From Marinobacter daepoensis DSM 16072 (GTDB lineage Bacteria; Pseudomonadota; Gammaproteobacteria; Pseudomonadales; Oleiphilaceae): 64,000 nucleotides of DNA. Made by a program: the position numbers and the translations under genes. Below the pieces are notes generated by a model. The model did no database searches. It was not told the DNA's origin and saw only the letters and a list, made by a program, of their open reading frames with translations. This document shows, piece by piece, positions 26,159 through 35,741 of the stretch. Numbering within the stretch: position 1 is the stretch's first letter; the number at the start of each line of letters is the position of its first letter. The DNA lies in the NCBI RefSeq assembly GCF_000421165.1, contig NZ_ATWI01000013.1:98709-162708 (forward strand), written 5' to 3'.

Positions 26159-26896
26159 TTAGTTGCGGCTACCACAACCGCAAGCGTCATGATAACCCGA
26201 GAGCAAGCGTTGCCATAAGGACTCTGTCCGGATGTCGCCTTTCGGTCCAATCCGCTTATCGACCGAGCGCTTGAGGCGCTGGAGGTTATGTTCTCGCCAG
26301 CGATTCGATGATGACAGGCTGCGTCGCCGACATCGATCAAAGTCGATGAGGTAAATGTCATCCCCCGCCACCAGGATGTTGTCGCAGTTCAGGTCTACAT
26401 GGTCCAGCCCCCAGTCGTGGAAGCGACGTACCATCTGCCCGACCCGAAACCAGAGGCTCTCGTCACCCACGCTCGGGCTGTCGGGAAAGTTCACTGCTGC
26501 AGGGATGCGTTCAACAATGATGGCGGCGTGATACCAAAGCCAACCCCTGGGCCAGATGATGGCAGCGACAACTCTGGGAACCGGCAATCCGGCCTGATGG
26601 AGTTCACGCGTCAGATGAAATTCAGCAAAGGAGCGCGTACGACGTGCGCCTGAGTAAAAGTAGGTACGCTCAACAAACTTGCCCGCGAACCCGCCCCTTC
26701 GGTAATGCCGAAGCACAAGCTCACTGGCGCCGGATCGCAAAAACCAGGCTCCTCCTCGGCCACCCGCGTCCACAGGAACCGCACTTGCCCCCCAGGCCTC
26801 TGGATCGAACCACTCCTCAGTCACACCATCAAACTCAGGCGAGACCAATAAACGCGCCCCATCCGTTGCCATCAGTTTTCCGGTAGAGAATCGCAA
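26159..26896 (-). CDS. kdkA: KDO kinase
   Basis: 245-residue member of the KdkA family, which phosphorylates the first KDO of the inner core using ATP. The N-terminal GGRGGAWFLRSG with LVLRHYRRGGF is diagnostic, the catalytic loop is HDWGLDHVDLNCDNIL and the metal motif is LIDFDRCR. Start: TTG at 26896, supported by GAGGAA eight bases upstream. This is the first gene of the long - strand train and is divergent from the heptosyltransferase-like gene; the 140-base gap has no convincing promoter on either strand. Confidence 0.92.
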   Translation of the reverse strand: MRFSTGKLMATDGARLLVSPEFDGVTEEWFDPEAWGASAVPVDAGGRGGAWFLRSGASELVLRHYRRGGFAGKFVERTYFYSGARRTRSFAEFHLTRELHQAGLPVPRVVAAIIWPRGWLWYHAAIIVERIPAAVNFPDSPSVGDESLWFRVGQMVRRFHDWGLDHVDLNCDNILVAGDDIYLIDFDRCRRRSLSSSNRWREHNLQRLKRSVDKRIGPKGDIRTESLWQRLLSGYHDACGCGSRN

Positions 26897-27036
26897 ATGC
26901 GTACTTCCTCATTCAACAGATGTCAGCGCCCAACGGGAGACGTTGCAACACCAGTACGTTAGAATGCCGCACAGTTTACCAATCAGTCCCGATCAGCTCT
27001 ATAAGCACCGGTTAAAGAATCGCAACGGATAGTAAC

Positions 27037-28095
27037 GTGGATCAAAAAGCCCCTTCCTACCCTGCCTCCATCTGCATCCTCCGCCTGTCAGCCATCGGCG
27101 ACGTAACCCATGTTATCCCCGTGGTTCTGAGCCTTCAGGAACAGATACCCAACGTAAAGATCACGTGGATTATCGGCAAGATCGAAGCAAAACTGGTGGG
27201 AGACCTGCCCGGCGTAGAGTTCATTGTGTTCGACAAAAAAGCCGGGCGACGAGGTTATTCAGAATTACGGAAGCAGATGAAGGGGCGGAAATTCGATGCG
27301 TTACTGCATATGCAGGTCGCTTTCCGGGCCAACCTGGCTGCCGCGTGCATTCCCGCAAAGCTCAGAATCGGGTACGACAAAGCGCGCAGCAAGGACCTTC
27401 ACAGCCTGTTCATCAATCGCCGGATTAAATCTGCACCTCAGCAACACGTACGGGATTGTCTGGCCAGCTTCCTGGAACCTCTGGGTCTCAATGCCGCACC
27501 GCCACGCTGGCAAATTCCCCTGTCAGAATCAGACCACCAGTTTGCCCAAGTCCACCTGGCCCAAGACCGAAAGAATCTCGTGATCAGCCCCTGCGCCAGC
27601 CATACCCTGCGCAACTGGACAGCAGAGCGCTACGCCCAACTGGCCGATCACGCCATAGAAACCCACGGCATGAACGTAATCCTCGTAGGCAGCCCGGCCC
27701 CGTTTGAGACAAAGTACTGCGCGTCAATTGAAAACAGCATGAAACACAAGGCTCACAACATCTGCGGCCAGGACACCCTGAAACAGCTGACAGCACTGAT
27801 GACACACGCCGACCTCGTTGTCGCGCCCGACACCGGCCCAGCACATATTGCCAGCGCTGTCGGCACCGACGTGCTCGGCCTCTTCGCGGCCAGCAACCCT
27901 CACCGTTCAGGCCCATACAATTCCCTGAAATGGTGCGTTAATCGCTATCCCGACGCGCTGCGAAAGTTCACCGGGAAGACCGTAGAGGAAGCTCGCTGGG
28001 GAGCAAAGGCAGAGTATGAAGGGGCGATGGAGCTGGTAACGGTAGAAGAGGCTACAAACACTCTGGACCGGTGGGTGGCGAGCCACCAGGGCTGA
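27037..28095 (+). CDS. Glycosyltransferase, GT9 family (heptosyltransferase-like)
   Basis: 352 residues. ICILRLSAIGDVTHVIPVV is the GT9 signature, and APDTGPAHIASAVGTDVLGLF is the ADP-heptose-binding loop. It transfers heptose, or a related sugar, to the KDO region or the growing core. Whether it is WaaC, WaaF or a third heptosyltransferase cannot be told from this window, which has no other GT9. GTG start. It converges with the DUF6165 gene. Confidence 0.9.
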   Translation: MDQKAPSYPASICILRLSAIGDVTHVIPVVLSLQEQIPNVKITWIIGKIEAKLVGDLPGVEFIVFDKKAGRRGYSELRKQMKGRKFDALLHMQVAFRANLAAACIPAKLRIGYDKARSKDLHSLFINRRIKSAPQQHVRDCLASFLEPLGLNAAPPRWQIPLSESDHQFAQVHLAQDRKNLVISPCASHTLRNWTAERYAQLADHAIETHGMNVILVGSPAPFETKYCASIENSMKHKAHNICGQDTLKQLTALMTHADLVVAPDTGPAHIASAVGTDVLGLFAASNPHRSGPYNSLKWCVNRYPDALRKFTGKTVEEARWGAKAEYEGAMELVTVEEATNTLDRWVASHQG

Positions 28096-28144
28096 AGTCG
28101 CCACATTTCAAATCGGAGCGCTCAACCCTGGCACCAGCCGGGTA

Positions 28145-28552
28145 TCAGTGACCGGAGCTGTAATCCTGATAGGACTTCTCTTCCACGAACTTCGAGCCCA
28201 GCGCAAGATTGATGTCTTTTTTGATGGCCGCGCGCACATCATTGCTGAAATACACGGACCGGGCCAGCTCGATGAATCTGGGCCCGAAATCCTGCGCCCG
28301 CTCCTGATCCCGGATATCGTCTTCAATCACCCAGAGCTTCTCGTTAATTGCCTTCAGCTTCTTGCGCAGCTCCGCAATATCATCCGCTTTACCAGCAATA
28401 GCTTCGTCCCAGGTCTTGCTGAGCTCATCCAGTTCCAGACGCACGTTCTTTACTTTCTCTTCGTCTTTGATGCGCTCAGATTTGATTTCCAGAATGGTGA
28501 TCTTGTCCAGCACTTCGCCGAAGGATACGGGAACTTTGATTACATCTGCCAT
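28145..28552 (-). CDS. DUF6165 family protein
   Basis: 135 residues from ATG 28552 (AGGG upstream); a longer frame from 28630 would cross the ilvE terminator. It is charged and helical with no signal or membrane segment; the central region SERIKDEEKVKNVRLELDE through LRKKLKAINEKLW is a likely coiled coil. The family is frequently in LPS loci, but I know of no assigned function. It lies just past the ilvE terminator hairpin, so it is expressed by read-through or by a promoter I cannot see. Confidence 0.75.
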   Translation of the reverse strand: MADVIKVPVSFGEVLDKITILEIKSERIKDEEKVKNVRLELDELSKTWDEAIAGKADDIAELRKKLKAINEKLWVIEDDIRDQERAQDFGPRFIELARSVYFSNDVRAAIKKDINLALGSKFVEEKSYQDYSSGH

Positions 28553-28580
28553 TATCTTGCCCTGCTCATTCGTGAATTCT

Positions 28581-28620
28581 GAATAACAAAACCGCCGGGG
28601 CCTGCGAAGCACCGGCGGTT
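28581..28620 (-). terminator. Rho-independent terminator of ilvE
   Basis: AACCGCCGG (28590-28598) pairs perfectly with CCGGCGGTT (28612-28620), loop 13 bases; read on the - strand the stem is followed by TTTTGTTATT. It lies 23 bases past the ilvE stop. Confidence 0.85.
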
Positions 28621-28642
28621 GCATTGACACTATCCGCTAAAA

Positions 28643-29569
28643 TCAGCTCTTGACGTGTGTCAGCCAAGCCTGATGATCGGCCAGCTTACCCTTAACCGCA
28701 TCAAAATACATACTTTGGAGCTTCTCGGTAACCGGGCCCCGCTTACCTTCACCAATCTGGCGACCATCCAGCTCACGGATGGGAAGAACTTCCGCGGCGG
28801 TGCCAGTGAAGAACGCTTCCTCAGCGATATACACCTCATCGCGCGTGATGCGACGCTCTTTTACCTCAAGGCCAAGCTCTCTCGCAAAGTCGATGATGGT
28901 AGCGCGCGTAATGCCTTCCAGACAGGAGGTTAACTCCGGCGTATGCAGCACACCGTCACGAACGATAAAGATGTTCTCGCCCGAGCCCTCGGCAACGTAA
29001 CCTTCGTTGTCCAGCAACAGAGCCTCTTCAGCGCCTCCCGAGATGGCTTCGTTCAGAGCCAGCATGGAGTTGATGTAGTTGCCATTTGCTTTCGCCTTGC
29101 ACATCGTAATGTTGACGTGGTGACGAGTGTAGGACGATGTACGAACCTTGATGCCCTGCTCTTTTGCCTCAGGAGACATGTAGGACGGCCAGCTCCAGGC
29201 TGCCACCATCACGTGCACTTTAAGATTATCTGCACGCAACCCCATACCCTCAGAGCCAAGGAATGCCATGGGGCGCAGGTAGGCTTCGTCGAGATTATTC
29301 TCACGGACCGCGGCACGCTGGGCCTCGTTGATCTCGTCCTTGTTGAACGGCATTTTCATGTTCAGGATGTGGGCGGAACGGAACAGCCGGTCAGTGTGCT
29401 CCTTCAAACGGAAAATAGCTGGCCCGTTCGCGGTGTTATAGGCTCGCACGCCTTCGAAACAACCCAGCCCGTAGTGCAAGGTGTGAGTAAGGACGTGGGT
29501 TTTGGCTTCGCGCCAGGGAACCATTTCACCATCCAGCCAGATAAGGCCATCGCGATCAGCCATCGACAT
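28643..29569 (-). CDS. ilvE: Branched-chain amino acid aminotransferase
   Basis: PLP enzyme (fold IV) that transaminates 2-oxo acids to leucine, isoleucine and valine. From ATG 29569 (AGGAG nine bases upstream) it has 308 residues, matching E. coli IlvE (309). Landmarks: LTHTLHYGLGCFEGVRAY, KANGNYINSMLALNEA with the PLP-binding lysine region, YVAEGSGENIFIV and FFTGTAAEVLPI. An upstream in-frame codon at 29611 is unsupported. It follows glnE by 79 bases, the order seen in Pseudomonas next to the LPS core genes. Confidence 0.96.
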   Translation of the reverse strand: MSMADRDGLIWLDGEMVPWREAKTHVLTHTLHYGLGCFEGVRAYNTANGPAIFRLKEHTDRLFRSAHILNMKMPFNKDEINEAQRAAVRENNLDEAYLRPMAFLGSEGMGLRADNLKVHVMVAAWSWPSYMSPEAKEQGIKVRTSSYTRHHVNITMCKAKANGNYINSMLALNEAISGGAEEALLLDNEGYVAEGSGENIFIVRDGVLHTPELTSCLEGITRATIIDFARELGLEVKERRITRDEVYIAEEAFFTGTAAEVLPIRELDGRQIGEGKRGPVTEKLQSMYFDAVKGKLADHQAWLTHVKS

Positions 29570-29648
29570 TCTGTTCAGCTCCTGAATAAGCGGTTTTCTG
29601 AGAATCAGCATTCTAGCAGCAAATGCGCCCCGAAATAAATTTAGCTTG

Positions 29649-32549
29649 CTACCTAGTCATGACTTTTTGCCACATACTTTCGATGTAGGCACGCTCTTCA
29701 CCAAACGCACCACCGTCCACCTGACTGTTAAGGTTTTGTAAGGCGCGCCGGTGAATAGTGGATCGCAACGTAATAAACACATCACGCAGCCTCTCGGTGT
29801 CTGCCACCGGCAGGACCCCGGCTCGCCCCAGCTCTTCCATCTGCCGGATGTTGTCGCTCCACTGAGTCAATTCCGGATGCCCGGCACACCACGTCAGCAT
29901 GAGGTATTGCACCATAAACTCAATATCCACAATACCGCCGTGGTCGTGCTTGATATGAAAGGTTGAGCCCCGGCTTGCTTCAGGCGTCCCGAGGGTGCTG
30001 CGCATTTTCTCCCTCATTTCCGACACCTCTCGTCGCAACGCATTCTTTTCCCGTGGCCGACACAGGATCTGGTGACGGATACGTTCAAAGGCCTGCAGCG
30101 TTTCAGCACAGCCCGCCACCCCCCGGGCTCTGGCAAGCGCCTGATGCTCCCAGGTCCAGGCGTCTTCCTGCTGATATTTTTCAAACGCCTGCAATGTACT
30201 GACAAGCAGCCCGGAGTTCCCTGAGGGCCGAAGCCTCATATCCACTTCATACAACTGCCCGGACGGCGTCTGGGTACTCAGAATATGTACAATTCTCTGC
30301 CCCAGACGGGTATAGAACACCGCATTATCAATGGGCTTTTCTCCATCGGTGGTCAGCTGCGGGTCTGCCTGGTGCACAAAGACAAGGTCCAGATCCGAGG
30401 TGTAACCAAGCTCGATCCCCCCCAGCTTCCCATACCCGATAATGGCGAAATCCGTATTGCAGGCAGAACCGTCAGCTCGACGAGGATACCCGTGTCGGGC
30501 TACCAGATTCGAAAATGCAACATCCACCACATGATCCAGCACCACCTCGGCAATCCAGGTGAGATAATCGCTCACCTTCATCAGCGGCAAAGTCCCTTTC
30601 AGCTCCGAGGCCGCAACCCGCAGCACATGCGCCTTTTTAAAATAGCGCAACGCTTCCATCTGATCCTCAAGATCCTCGTAGGGAATTCGGAGCATCTGCT
30701 GCCGAAGGTCATCCTGCAACTCCCCTTTCGCCGGCGGGCTGTAGAGACTGTCGGCGTTCAGCAGCTCGTCCAGCAATAACGGCGTCTCCGCCAGCAACCG
30801 GGCAATCCACGGGCTGTCGCTGCACAAGCGCACCAACTGCGTCATCGCCCCCGGGTTCTCCATCAGCAGGACCATATACGCCGTCCTGCGCAGAATCGCC
30901 TCAACCAACTGCAGCACTCTCTCCAGCGTTTCCGAGGGTTTCTCGACATCTTTCAACGCGTTGAGCAACAGCGGCACGAACTGATTCAACCGCTTACGCC
31001 CCTGAGTCTGAAGCATTTGCACCGTTCGGCCATCACGAAGGTTTGCCAGTCGCCTGTAGCTTCCTTCCGGGTCTTCAAAGCCACTGCTTTTCAGCCAGTC
31101 CAGAGCCGCTGATTCGTCCATTTCCGAGAGCCAGAGCTCATAGCAGCCGTCGTCAACGCCACTGTCATCCGAGCCCGCCTGATCCTCAGTGGCGATGATA
31201 TCCGCAAAATGACGGGCGACCCGGGCACGATGCCCATTCAGCTCTGCGAGACACTCTGCCCAACCGTCGTGCCCCATTATGCGCGCAATCCGTGCACAGG
31301 ACAGATCATCCTCCGGGAGAATCTGTGTCTGCCTGTCCTCAACGCCCTGAAGGGCGTGTTCCAGATTCCGCAAGAACACATAGGCACTTCGCAACTCATC
31401 GACTACACGCGAAGGCAGGAGTTCCAGAGCTTCCAGCTCACTCAGAATCTGCAACAACTCTCTTTGCTGAAGCTCCCGGTCACGCCCCCCTCGGATCAGC
31501 TGAAAGGCCTGCACCACAAATTCGATCTCGCGAATCCCGCCACTGCCCAGTTTGATGTTATTTTCGAGCCCTTTCCGACGCACCTCACGACTGATCATTT
31601 CCTTCATGCTACGGAGAGATTCAAAGGCACTGAAATCAATGTACTTACGGTATACAAACGGCCGCAGGCTCTCCATCAGAGCCTCGCCTGCCCGCTGATC
31701 TCCAGCGACCACCCGAGCCTTCACCATGGCATAACGTTCCCAGTCTCGCCCCTGATCCTGATAATAAGTCTCAAGTGCAGCAAAACTTAACGCCAGCGCG
31801 CCACTCTGGCCGTATGGACGCAGTCGCATATCCACGCGAAAAACGAATCCATCAGCCGTCATCTGATCCAGCGCCTGTATCAACCGCTGCCCAAGCCGGA
31901 CAAAAAACTGCTGATTATCCAGAGCCCGCCGCCCGCCCCGGGTCTCACCCTTGGACGGAAAGGCAAAAATAAGATCGATGTCAGAGGAAACGTTCAACTC
32001 CCGCCCTCCGAGCTTCCCCATGCCAAGCACCACCATGTTCTGCCGGGCATCCTGCCCGGTAATCGGGTCGCGCCCCCAGGGCGTACCAAACTCCTCACAG
32101 GCGCGGGGGTATAACCAGCTCAAAGCACCATCGATCGCGATATCCGCAAAAGCACTGGTGGCCGCCATCGTTTCCTCGAGCCCGGCCCATCTCATCAGGT
32201 CTCGCCAGATAATCCGGAACTGGACTTCCCGCCGATACTGGCGAAGCGCCACGTGCAGGCCTGGCTCGGAATCAACCGGCGCCAGATACTCGCCTAAACG
32301 CTCCCTGAGCCAGACCTCGGTGGTTGGCTCGGTCAGCGGCCTCTTCAGCAGCGCTGACTGAATCTGATTGAGGTGGCGGTCCAGCGTCTGCCTCAGAAAC
32401 AGGCTGCGCCCCAGTGCCTCTGCAAGGTCCGCCTCAGAGACACCCCCAGCGGCGAACCACGCAGGTGCACCCGCCGGAAATACCGCCTTCCAGCATCCTG
32501 AAACCTCCTTTGCCAACGCTGTCGGCAGGGACGCCCAAGGCTCAGACAT
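29649..32549 (-). CDS. glnE: Bifunctional glutamine synthetase adenylyltransferase / deadenylase
   Basis: 966 residues (E. coli 946). It carries the two nucleotidyltransferase domains in tandem: GMGKLGGRELNVSSDIDLIF in the N-terminal deadenylase half and GYGKLGGIELGYTSDLDLVF in the C-terminal adenylylating half. It attaches or removes AMP on glutamine synthetase in response to PII and glutamine. The target enzyme, glnA, is encoded at 40072 with its tyrosine intact. ATG at 32549 follows GAGGG at eight bases. Confidence 0.97.
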   Translation of the reverse strand: MSEPWASLPTALAKEVSGCWKAVFPAGAPAWFAAGGVSEADLAEALGRSLFLRQTLDRHLNQIQSALLKRPLTEPTTEVWLRERLGEYLAPVDSEPGLHVALRQYRREVQFRIIWRDLMRWAGLEETMAATSAFADIAIDGALSWLYPRACEEFGTPWGRDPITGQDARQNMVVLGMGKLGGRELNVSSDIDLIFAFPSKGETRGGRRALDNQQFFVRLGQRLIQALDQMTADGFVFRVDMRLRPYGQSGALALSFAALETYYQDQGRDWERYAMVKARVVAGDQRAGEALMESLRPFVYRKYIDFSAFESLRSMKEMISREVRRKGLENNIKLGSGGIREIEFVVQAFQLIRGGRDRELQQRELLQILSELEALELLPSRVVDELRSAYVFLRNLEHALQGVEDRQTQILPEDDLSCARIARIMGHDGWAECLAELNGHRARVARHFADIIATEDQAGSDDSGVDDGCYELWLSEMDESAALDWLKSSGFEDPEGSYRRLANLRDGRTVQMLQTQGRKRLNQFVPLLLNALKDVEKPSETLERVLQLVEAILRRTAYMVLLMENPGAMTQLVRLCSDSPWIARLLAETPLLLDELLNADSLYSPPAKGELQDDLRQQMLRIPYEDLEDQMEALRYFKKAHVLRVAASELKGTLPLMKVSDYLTWIAEVVLDHVVDVAFSNLVARHGYPRRADGSACNTDFAIIGYGKLGGIELGYTSDLDLVFVHQADPQLTTDGEKPIDNAVFYTRLGQRIVHILSTQTPSGQLYEVDMRLRPSGNSGLLVSTLQAFEKYQQEDAWTWEHQALARARGVAGCAETLQAFERIRHQILCRPREKNALRREVSEMREKMRSTLGTPEASRGSTFHIKHDHGGIVDIEFMVQYLMLTWCAGHPELTQWSDNIRQMEELGRAGVLPVADTERLRDVFITLRSTIHRRALQNLNSQVDGGAFGEERAYIESMWQKVMTR

Positions 32550-32629
32550 AACGCAACCCTCTGTCTCTCTGATATATTTCAGTTACTGTATAACGAACTC
32601 GCCAAGGACTGAACAGGCACCCGCTCTCC

Positions 32630-33811
32630 ATGATGCGAAATAAACGCCCCCTGAACCCGGAGCACACGCAATCCCACCTCCCGATGGGAGGCTTGATCAG
32701 GAGCCGCATAAAACGGCTCTTCGTCATCCTGGGAGGGTTGGTGACAGCTCAGATTTTCATCTTATGGACAGTAGAACCGCTGTCGCTCTTAGAAGCCGTC
32801 TGGCTAACCATGACCACGCTTGTGACCGTTGGCTACGGCGACTACTCACCGGTAACCCCCATCGGCCGCCTCAGCACGATCGCGCTGATGTTCGTCTCCG
32901 CCATCACCCTGCTGACCCTGATTGTCAGTGACTACATTGAATATCGTTTTTACCGCAGAGAACGCATACTGACTGGACGCTGGATCTATAAAATGAAAGA
33001 CCATATTGTCATCATCAACACACCGCGCAGTGGCGGTGAACAGTATTTCATGCGATTTGCCTCCCAGATTCGCTCGGTCCCGGAATACCACACCGTGCCC
33101 ATCATGTTGCTCACCCGCCAGTTTCCCGGAGGCTTACCCGCCGAGCTCGCGGATTGCGGCGTAGTTCATTTTCATGGCTCCGGCAACGACCCCGAGGCTC
33201 TGAAATCCGTGCACGCCGGCAGCGCCAGACACATCATTGTGCTGGCAGCCGATGAGACCGACCCATTCTCCGACAGCCTGACATTTGATATTGCTCACCG
33301 GCTGGCGGAATCCAACCTGGGCGGGCGGGCAACCGTTGAGTGCGTCAGCGACCACAACCGGGGCCGCTTCAAAGCCCTGGGAGTACGCACCACCATTCGC
33401 CCGGTACGCACCTACCCGGAAATCATGGTGCGAGCCGTCGTCGCTCCCGGATCTGAAAAAGTCCTTGAAGACATGTTCAACTACGAGAAAGACCACCCGC
33501 ACCGCTATGATCTTGAACTGGATGACCTGACCTGGGCTGACATTGTCAGCGCTCTGGTTCGCCACGGAATCGGAACCGCACTGGCCTACATTGACCACGA
33601 GAATGAAGTGATCTGCCACCCCGATACCAATGCCGAAGTGGAGGGGAAAGGGTTAATCGTTCTGGTGCGATCCAGCGAGACTCCCGACGTTTCCGTCGTT
33701 GAGGAAGCGCTGGATCGCTACCGGGACTTCCTGATTCAATGGCGAGCCCTGCATGAAGAGAAGGCTGCGGGACAAGACAAGCCCGACGCCCCGGAGAACT
33801 CAGTCAACTGA
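32630..33811 (+). CDS. Two-TM potassium channel with cytosolic NAD-binding (RCK/TrkA-N) domain
   Basis: 393 residues. TM1 is about 30-48, the pore loop carries the K+ selectivity filter TVGYGD (66-71), and TM2 is about 80-103. A Rossmann-like RCK domain follows (HIVIINTPRSGGEQYFMRF), with HIIVLAADETDPFSDSLTF inside, and then a C-terminal region like TrkA-C. These channels conduct K+ under cytosolic ligand control. Divergent from glnE. The last 12 bases overlap the convergent CYTH gene. Confidence 0.9.
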   Translation: MMRNKRPLNPEHTQSHLPMGGLIRSRIKRLFVILGGLVTAQIFILWTVEPLSLLEAVWLTMTTLVTVGYGDYSPVTPIGRLSTIALMFVSAITLLTLIVSDYIEYRFYRRERILTGRWIYKMKDHIVIINTPRSGGEQYFMRFASQIRSVPEYHTVPIMLLTRQFPGGLPAELADCGVVHFHGSGNDPEALKSVHAGSARHIIVLAADETDPFSDSLTFDIAHRLAESNLGGRATVECVSDHNRGRFKALGVRTTIRPVRTYPEIMVRAVVAPGSEKVLEDMFNYEKDHPHRYDLELDDLTWADIVSALVRHGIGTALAYIDHENEVICHPDTNAEVEGKGLIVLVRSSETPDVSVVEEALDRYRDFLIQWRALHEEKAAGQDKPDAPENSVN

Positions 33812-34660
33812 CGCGAGGCGCAACTGCAGCTCTCCCAGGGACGGGAAACGCACCATCAGTTCAGGCACCGTCACGCCGGCTTCCAGCGCGTCTGAAACTT
33901 TCCGCCACAACGTCCGTTGTGAGCAATCGGATGCCTGACGCTCTACCTCCGTCAGCAAGCCGGGCGGCACCTGCACAGCTTGATCCATTAACCAGGCCCG
34001 GCTCAGGTGCTGGAGTAACGACACACCACTGAAGGGCGCAGACGGCAAAGCCAGTGAAGGCGTGTAGATGCCCGCTAGGAAATAACCCTGCTCGGCCTTG
34101 CTCACCAGATTAAGAAAAACCGGAACCACTTTCGCCAACGCCAGGGCATGATCAATCAGCGCCCCGGCATCGCCCGATTTCAACTCGAACTCCACTTCGT
34201 GCAACGGCCTTTCTGTCGAACCACTGATGATGCCCCCTGAATCCAGCGCCACCTCAATCACGGTATCGCCCTGCTCCAGCATCACGATCTGCCGCTGAAA
34301 GTTCGTTTCGAAAGCAAGCGTCAACTCATCAATATCCATCTGATCGTGGAGTGGAGTCTGTGCCAGAAGAGACAAATCCAGATCCGGCCCTGACAGCTCC
34401 CACTCCCATTCCTGCCGGCGATGAGCGCCGCCCACGAAATCCCCCTGGGTCTTGAGGGTCTGAATGTACCGCTTCCCGTCATGACGAACTCGCAAGGCGG
34501 CCTTCGCCCGATTCAGTGCCGCATCGTGCGTATCGTAGTAGCGGTTGATCAACGTTTTCACGGCCCCTTCCGTCGCCCCGGGCCGATGCATCAACCAGTC
34601 AAACGCTTCCGCCTGAGCCTTCTCAGAAAGGGTCAGTTTTATTTCCAGCTCTGTCGCCAT
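33800..34660 (-). CDS. CYTH-domain inorganic triphosphatase-like protein
   Basis: 286 residues with the CYTH signature ELEIK (ExExK, E4, E6, K8) at the N-terminus, then LRVRHDGKRYIQTLKT and HEVEFELKSG, the charged strands that form the triphosphate tunnel. CYTH proteins such as YgiF hydrolyse tripolyphosphate. A C-terminal helical part (about 190-286) replaces the CHAD domain of longer relatives. ATG at 34660. Confidence 0.85.
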   Translation of the reverse strand: MATELEIKLTLSEKAQAEAFDWLMHRPGATEGAVKTLINRYYDTHDAALNRAKAALRVRHDGKRYIQTLKTQGDFVGGAHRRQEWEWELSGPDLDLSLLAQTPLHDQMDIDELTLAFETNFQRQIVMLEQGDTVIEVALDSGGIISGSTERPLHEVEFELKSGDAGALIDHALALAKVVPVFLNLVSKAEQGYFLAGIYTPSLALPSAPFSGVSLLQHLSRAWLMDQAVQVPPGLLTEVERQASDCSQRTLWRKVSDALEAGVTVPELMVRFPSLGELQLRLASVD

Positions 34661-34690
34661 CGGGGGACATCCTCTTGATCTCGTCCTACA

Positions 34691-34725
34691 AAAACAGAAA
34701 AGCCGGTGACAAAGTCACCGGCTTT
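34691..34725 (-). terminator. Rho-independent terminator of the porin gene
   Basis: AAAGCCGGTGAC (34699-34710) and GTCACCGGCTTT (34714-34725) form a perfect 12-bp stem with a three-base loop; on the - strand TTTTCTGTTTTT follows. It lies 30 bases beyond the porin stop. Confidence 0.9.
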
Positions 34726-34754
34726 CGTTACTACGGGATTAGCCGACTGGCTGA

Positions 34755-35741
34755 TCAGAAGTAGTAAACAGCACCAACGGCTGCGAGAGTACGCTCATCA
34801 GTAACGGCGTTGTTACCGAGAGAATCTGTGTACTCGTATACGTCGTCACCGCCACCGAAGTAGCCTTCAACGTAAACGTACATGTGGTCAGACAGGTTAT
34901 GCAGAGCCTGCAGAGTGATGACGTCTTGCTTGTCGTCGCCTGCATCGCCATCGGCTTCACCCAGCTCGTAAGACAGTGCGAACTGGTTTTTACCCATGGT
35001 GTAAACACCCATCAGGCCAATCACGTCACGAACGTCTTTACGAGTCTGGTACTCACCAGTCACACGCAGGTCACCAGCTGTGTAGCTGGCGCGCAGGCCG
35101 TAGGTGTTGTCGTTGTTGGCACTGCCAGTGTCGTTGGAGTCGATCGCAAACGCCAGTTCCAGAGCGTCTACGTTATACATAGCAGCCAGCTGCCAAGGGT
35201 AGGATTTCTTGCCATTGCCCTTGTTGTCGTCGTCGCCGTTAATCTGAACGGCCGCACCCAGGGTCAGGCCACCGAAGGACGGAGACAGGTACTGAACCAG
35301 ATCACCTTCGCCAGTGTCGTAGTCGCCACCCAGGTTCATGGAGCCAACTTCGTAGTAGTTAGCGATTTCGTCGATGGCAGTTTCGTAAGTAGAGTCGTCA
35401 GAACCTACCCAGATTTTACCAAAGCTGTCGCCTTTCACACCGATGTAGGCTTCGTCCAGGCCGTCAATACCAGAGCTCTTGGACTTGTCGTCAGCGTCAA
35501 TACCTTCCAGCTCCATCTTGAAGAAGCCGGTAACGCCCGGAGCGATTTCGTGCTCGTGGGTCACACCCAGAGTTGAGCCGTTGTCGAAATGCTCAACAGA
35601 AGAAGGGCCGCCGTCGAAGTTATCGTGGGAGATGGCGTACTGGATGTTACCGTACACCGTCGGCAGGTTGCTTTCCTGTGCCAGAGCAGCGCCAGAGAAA
35701 GTTGCAGCTGCAATCGCAGAAGCAAGGATCGTTTTTTTCAT
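34755..35741 (-). CDS. General porin (16-stranded OmpC/OmpF-like)
   Basis: 328-residue precursor with a clear signal peptide (MKKTILASAIAAATFSGAALA, cut before QESN) and alternating beta-strand pattern ending in VYYF with the terminal phenylalanine used by BAM. The body is rich in Asp, Gly and Asn, with an acidic pore character suggesting cation preference or adaptation to salt. Strong ribosome site AAGGAAG. Transcript ends at the terminator at 34691. Substrate range cannot be read. Confidence 0.92.
   Translation of the reverse strand: MKKTILASAIAAATFSGAALAQESNLPTVYGNIQYAISHDNFDGGPSSVEHFDNGSTLGVTHEHEIAPGVTGFFKMELEGIDADDKSKSSGIDGLDEAYIGVKGDSFGKIWVGSDDSTYETAIDEIANYYEVGSMNLGGDYDTGEGDLVQYLSPSFGGLTLGAAVQINGDDDNKGNGKKSYPWQLAAMYNVDALELAFAIDSNDTGSANNDNTYGLRASYTAGDLRVTGEYQTRKDVRDVIGLMGVYTMGKNQFALSYELGEADGDAGDDKQDVITLQALHNLSDHMYVYVEGYFGGGDDVYEYTDSLGNNAVTDERTLAAVGAVYYF

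Noticed and set aside
13473..28552. Mobile island or insertion sequence in the glycan locus
   Set aside because: No transposase, integrase, direct repeats or tRNA boundary is seen; GC-rich codon use looks continuous with the flanks, so transfer is not demonstrated.
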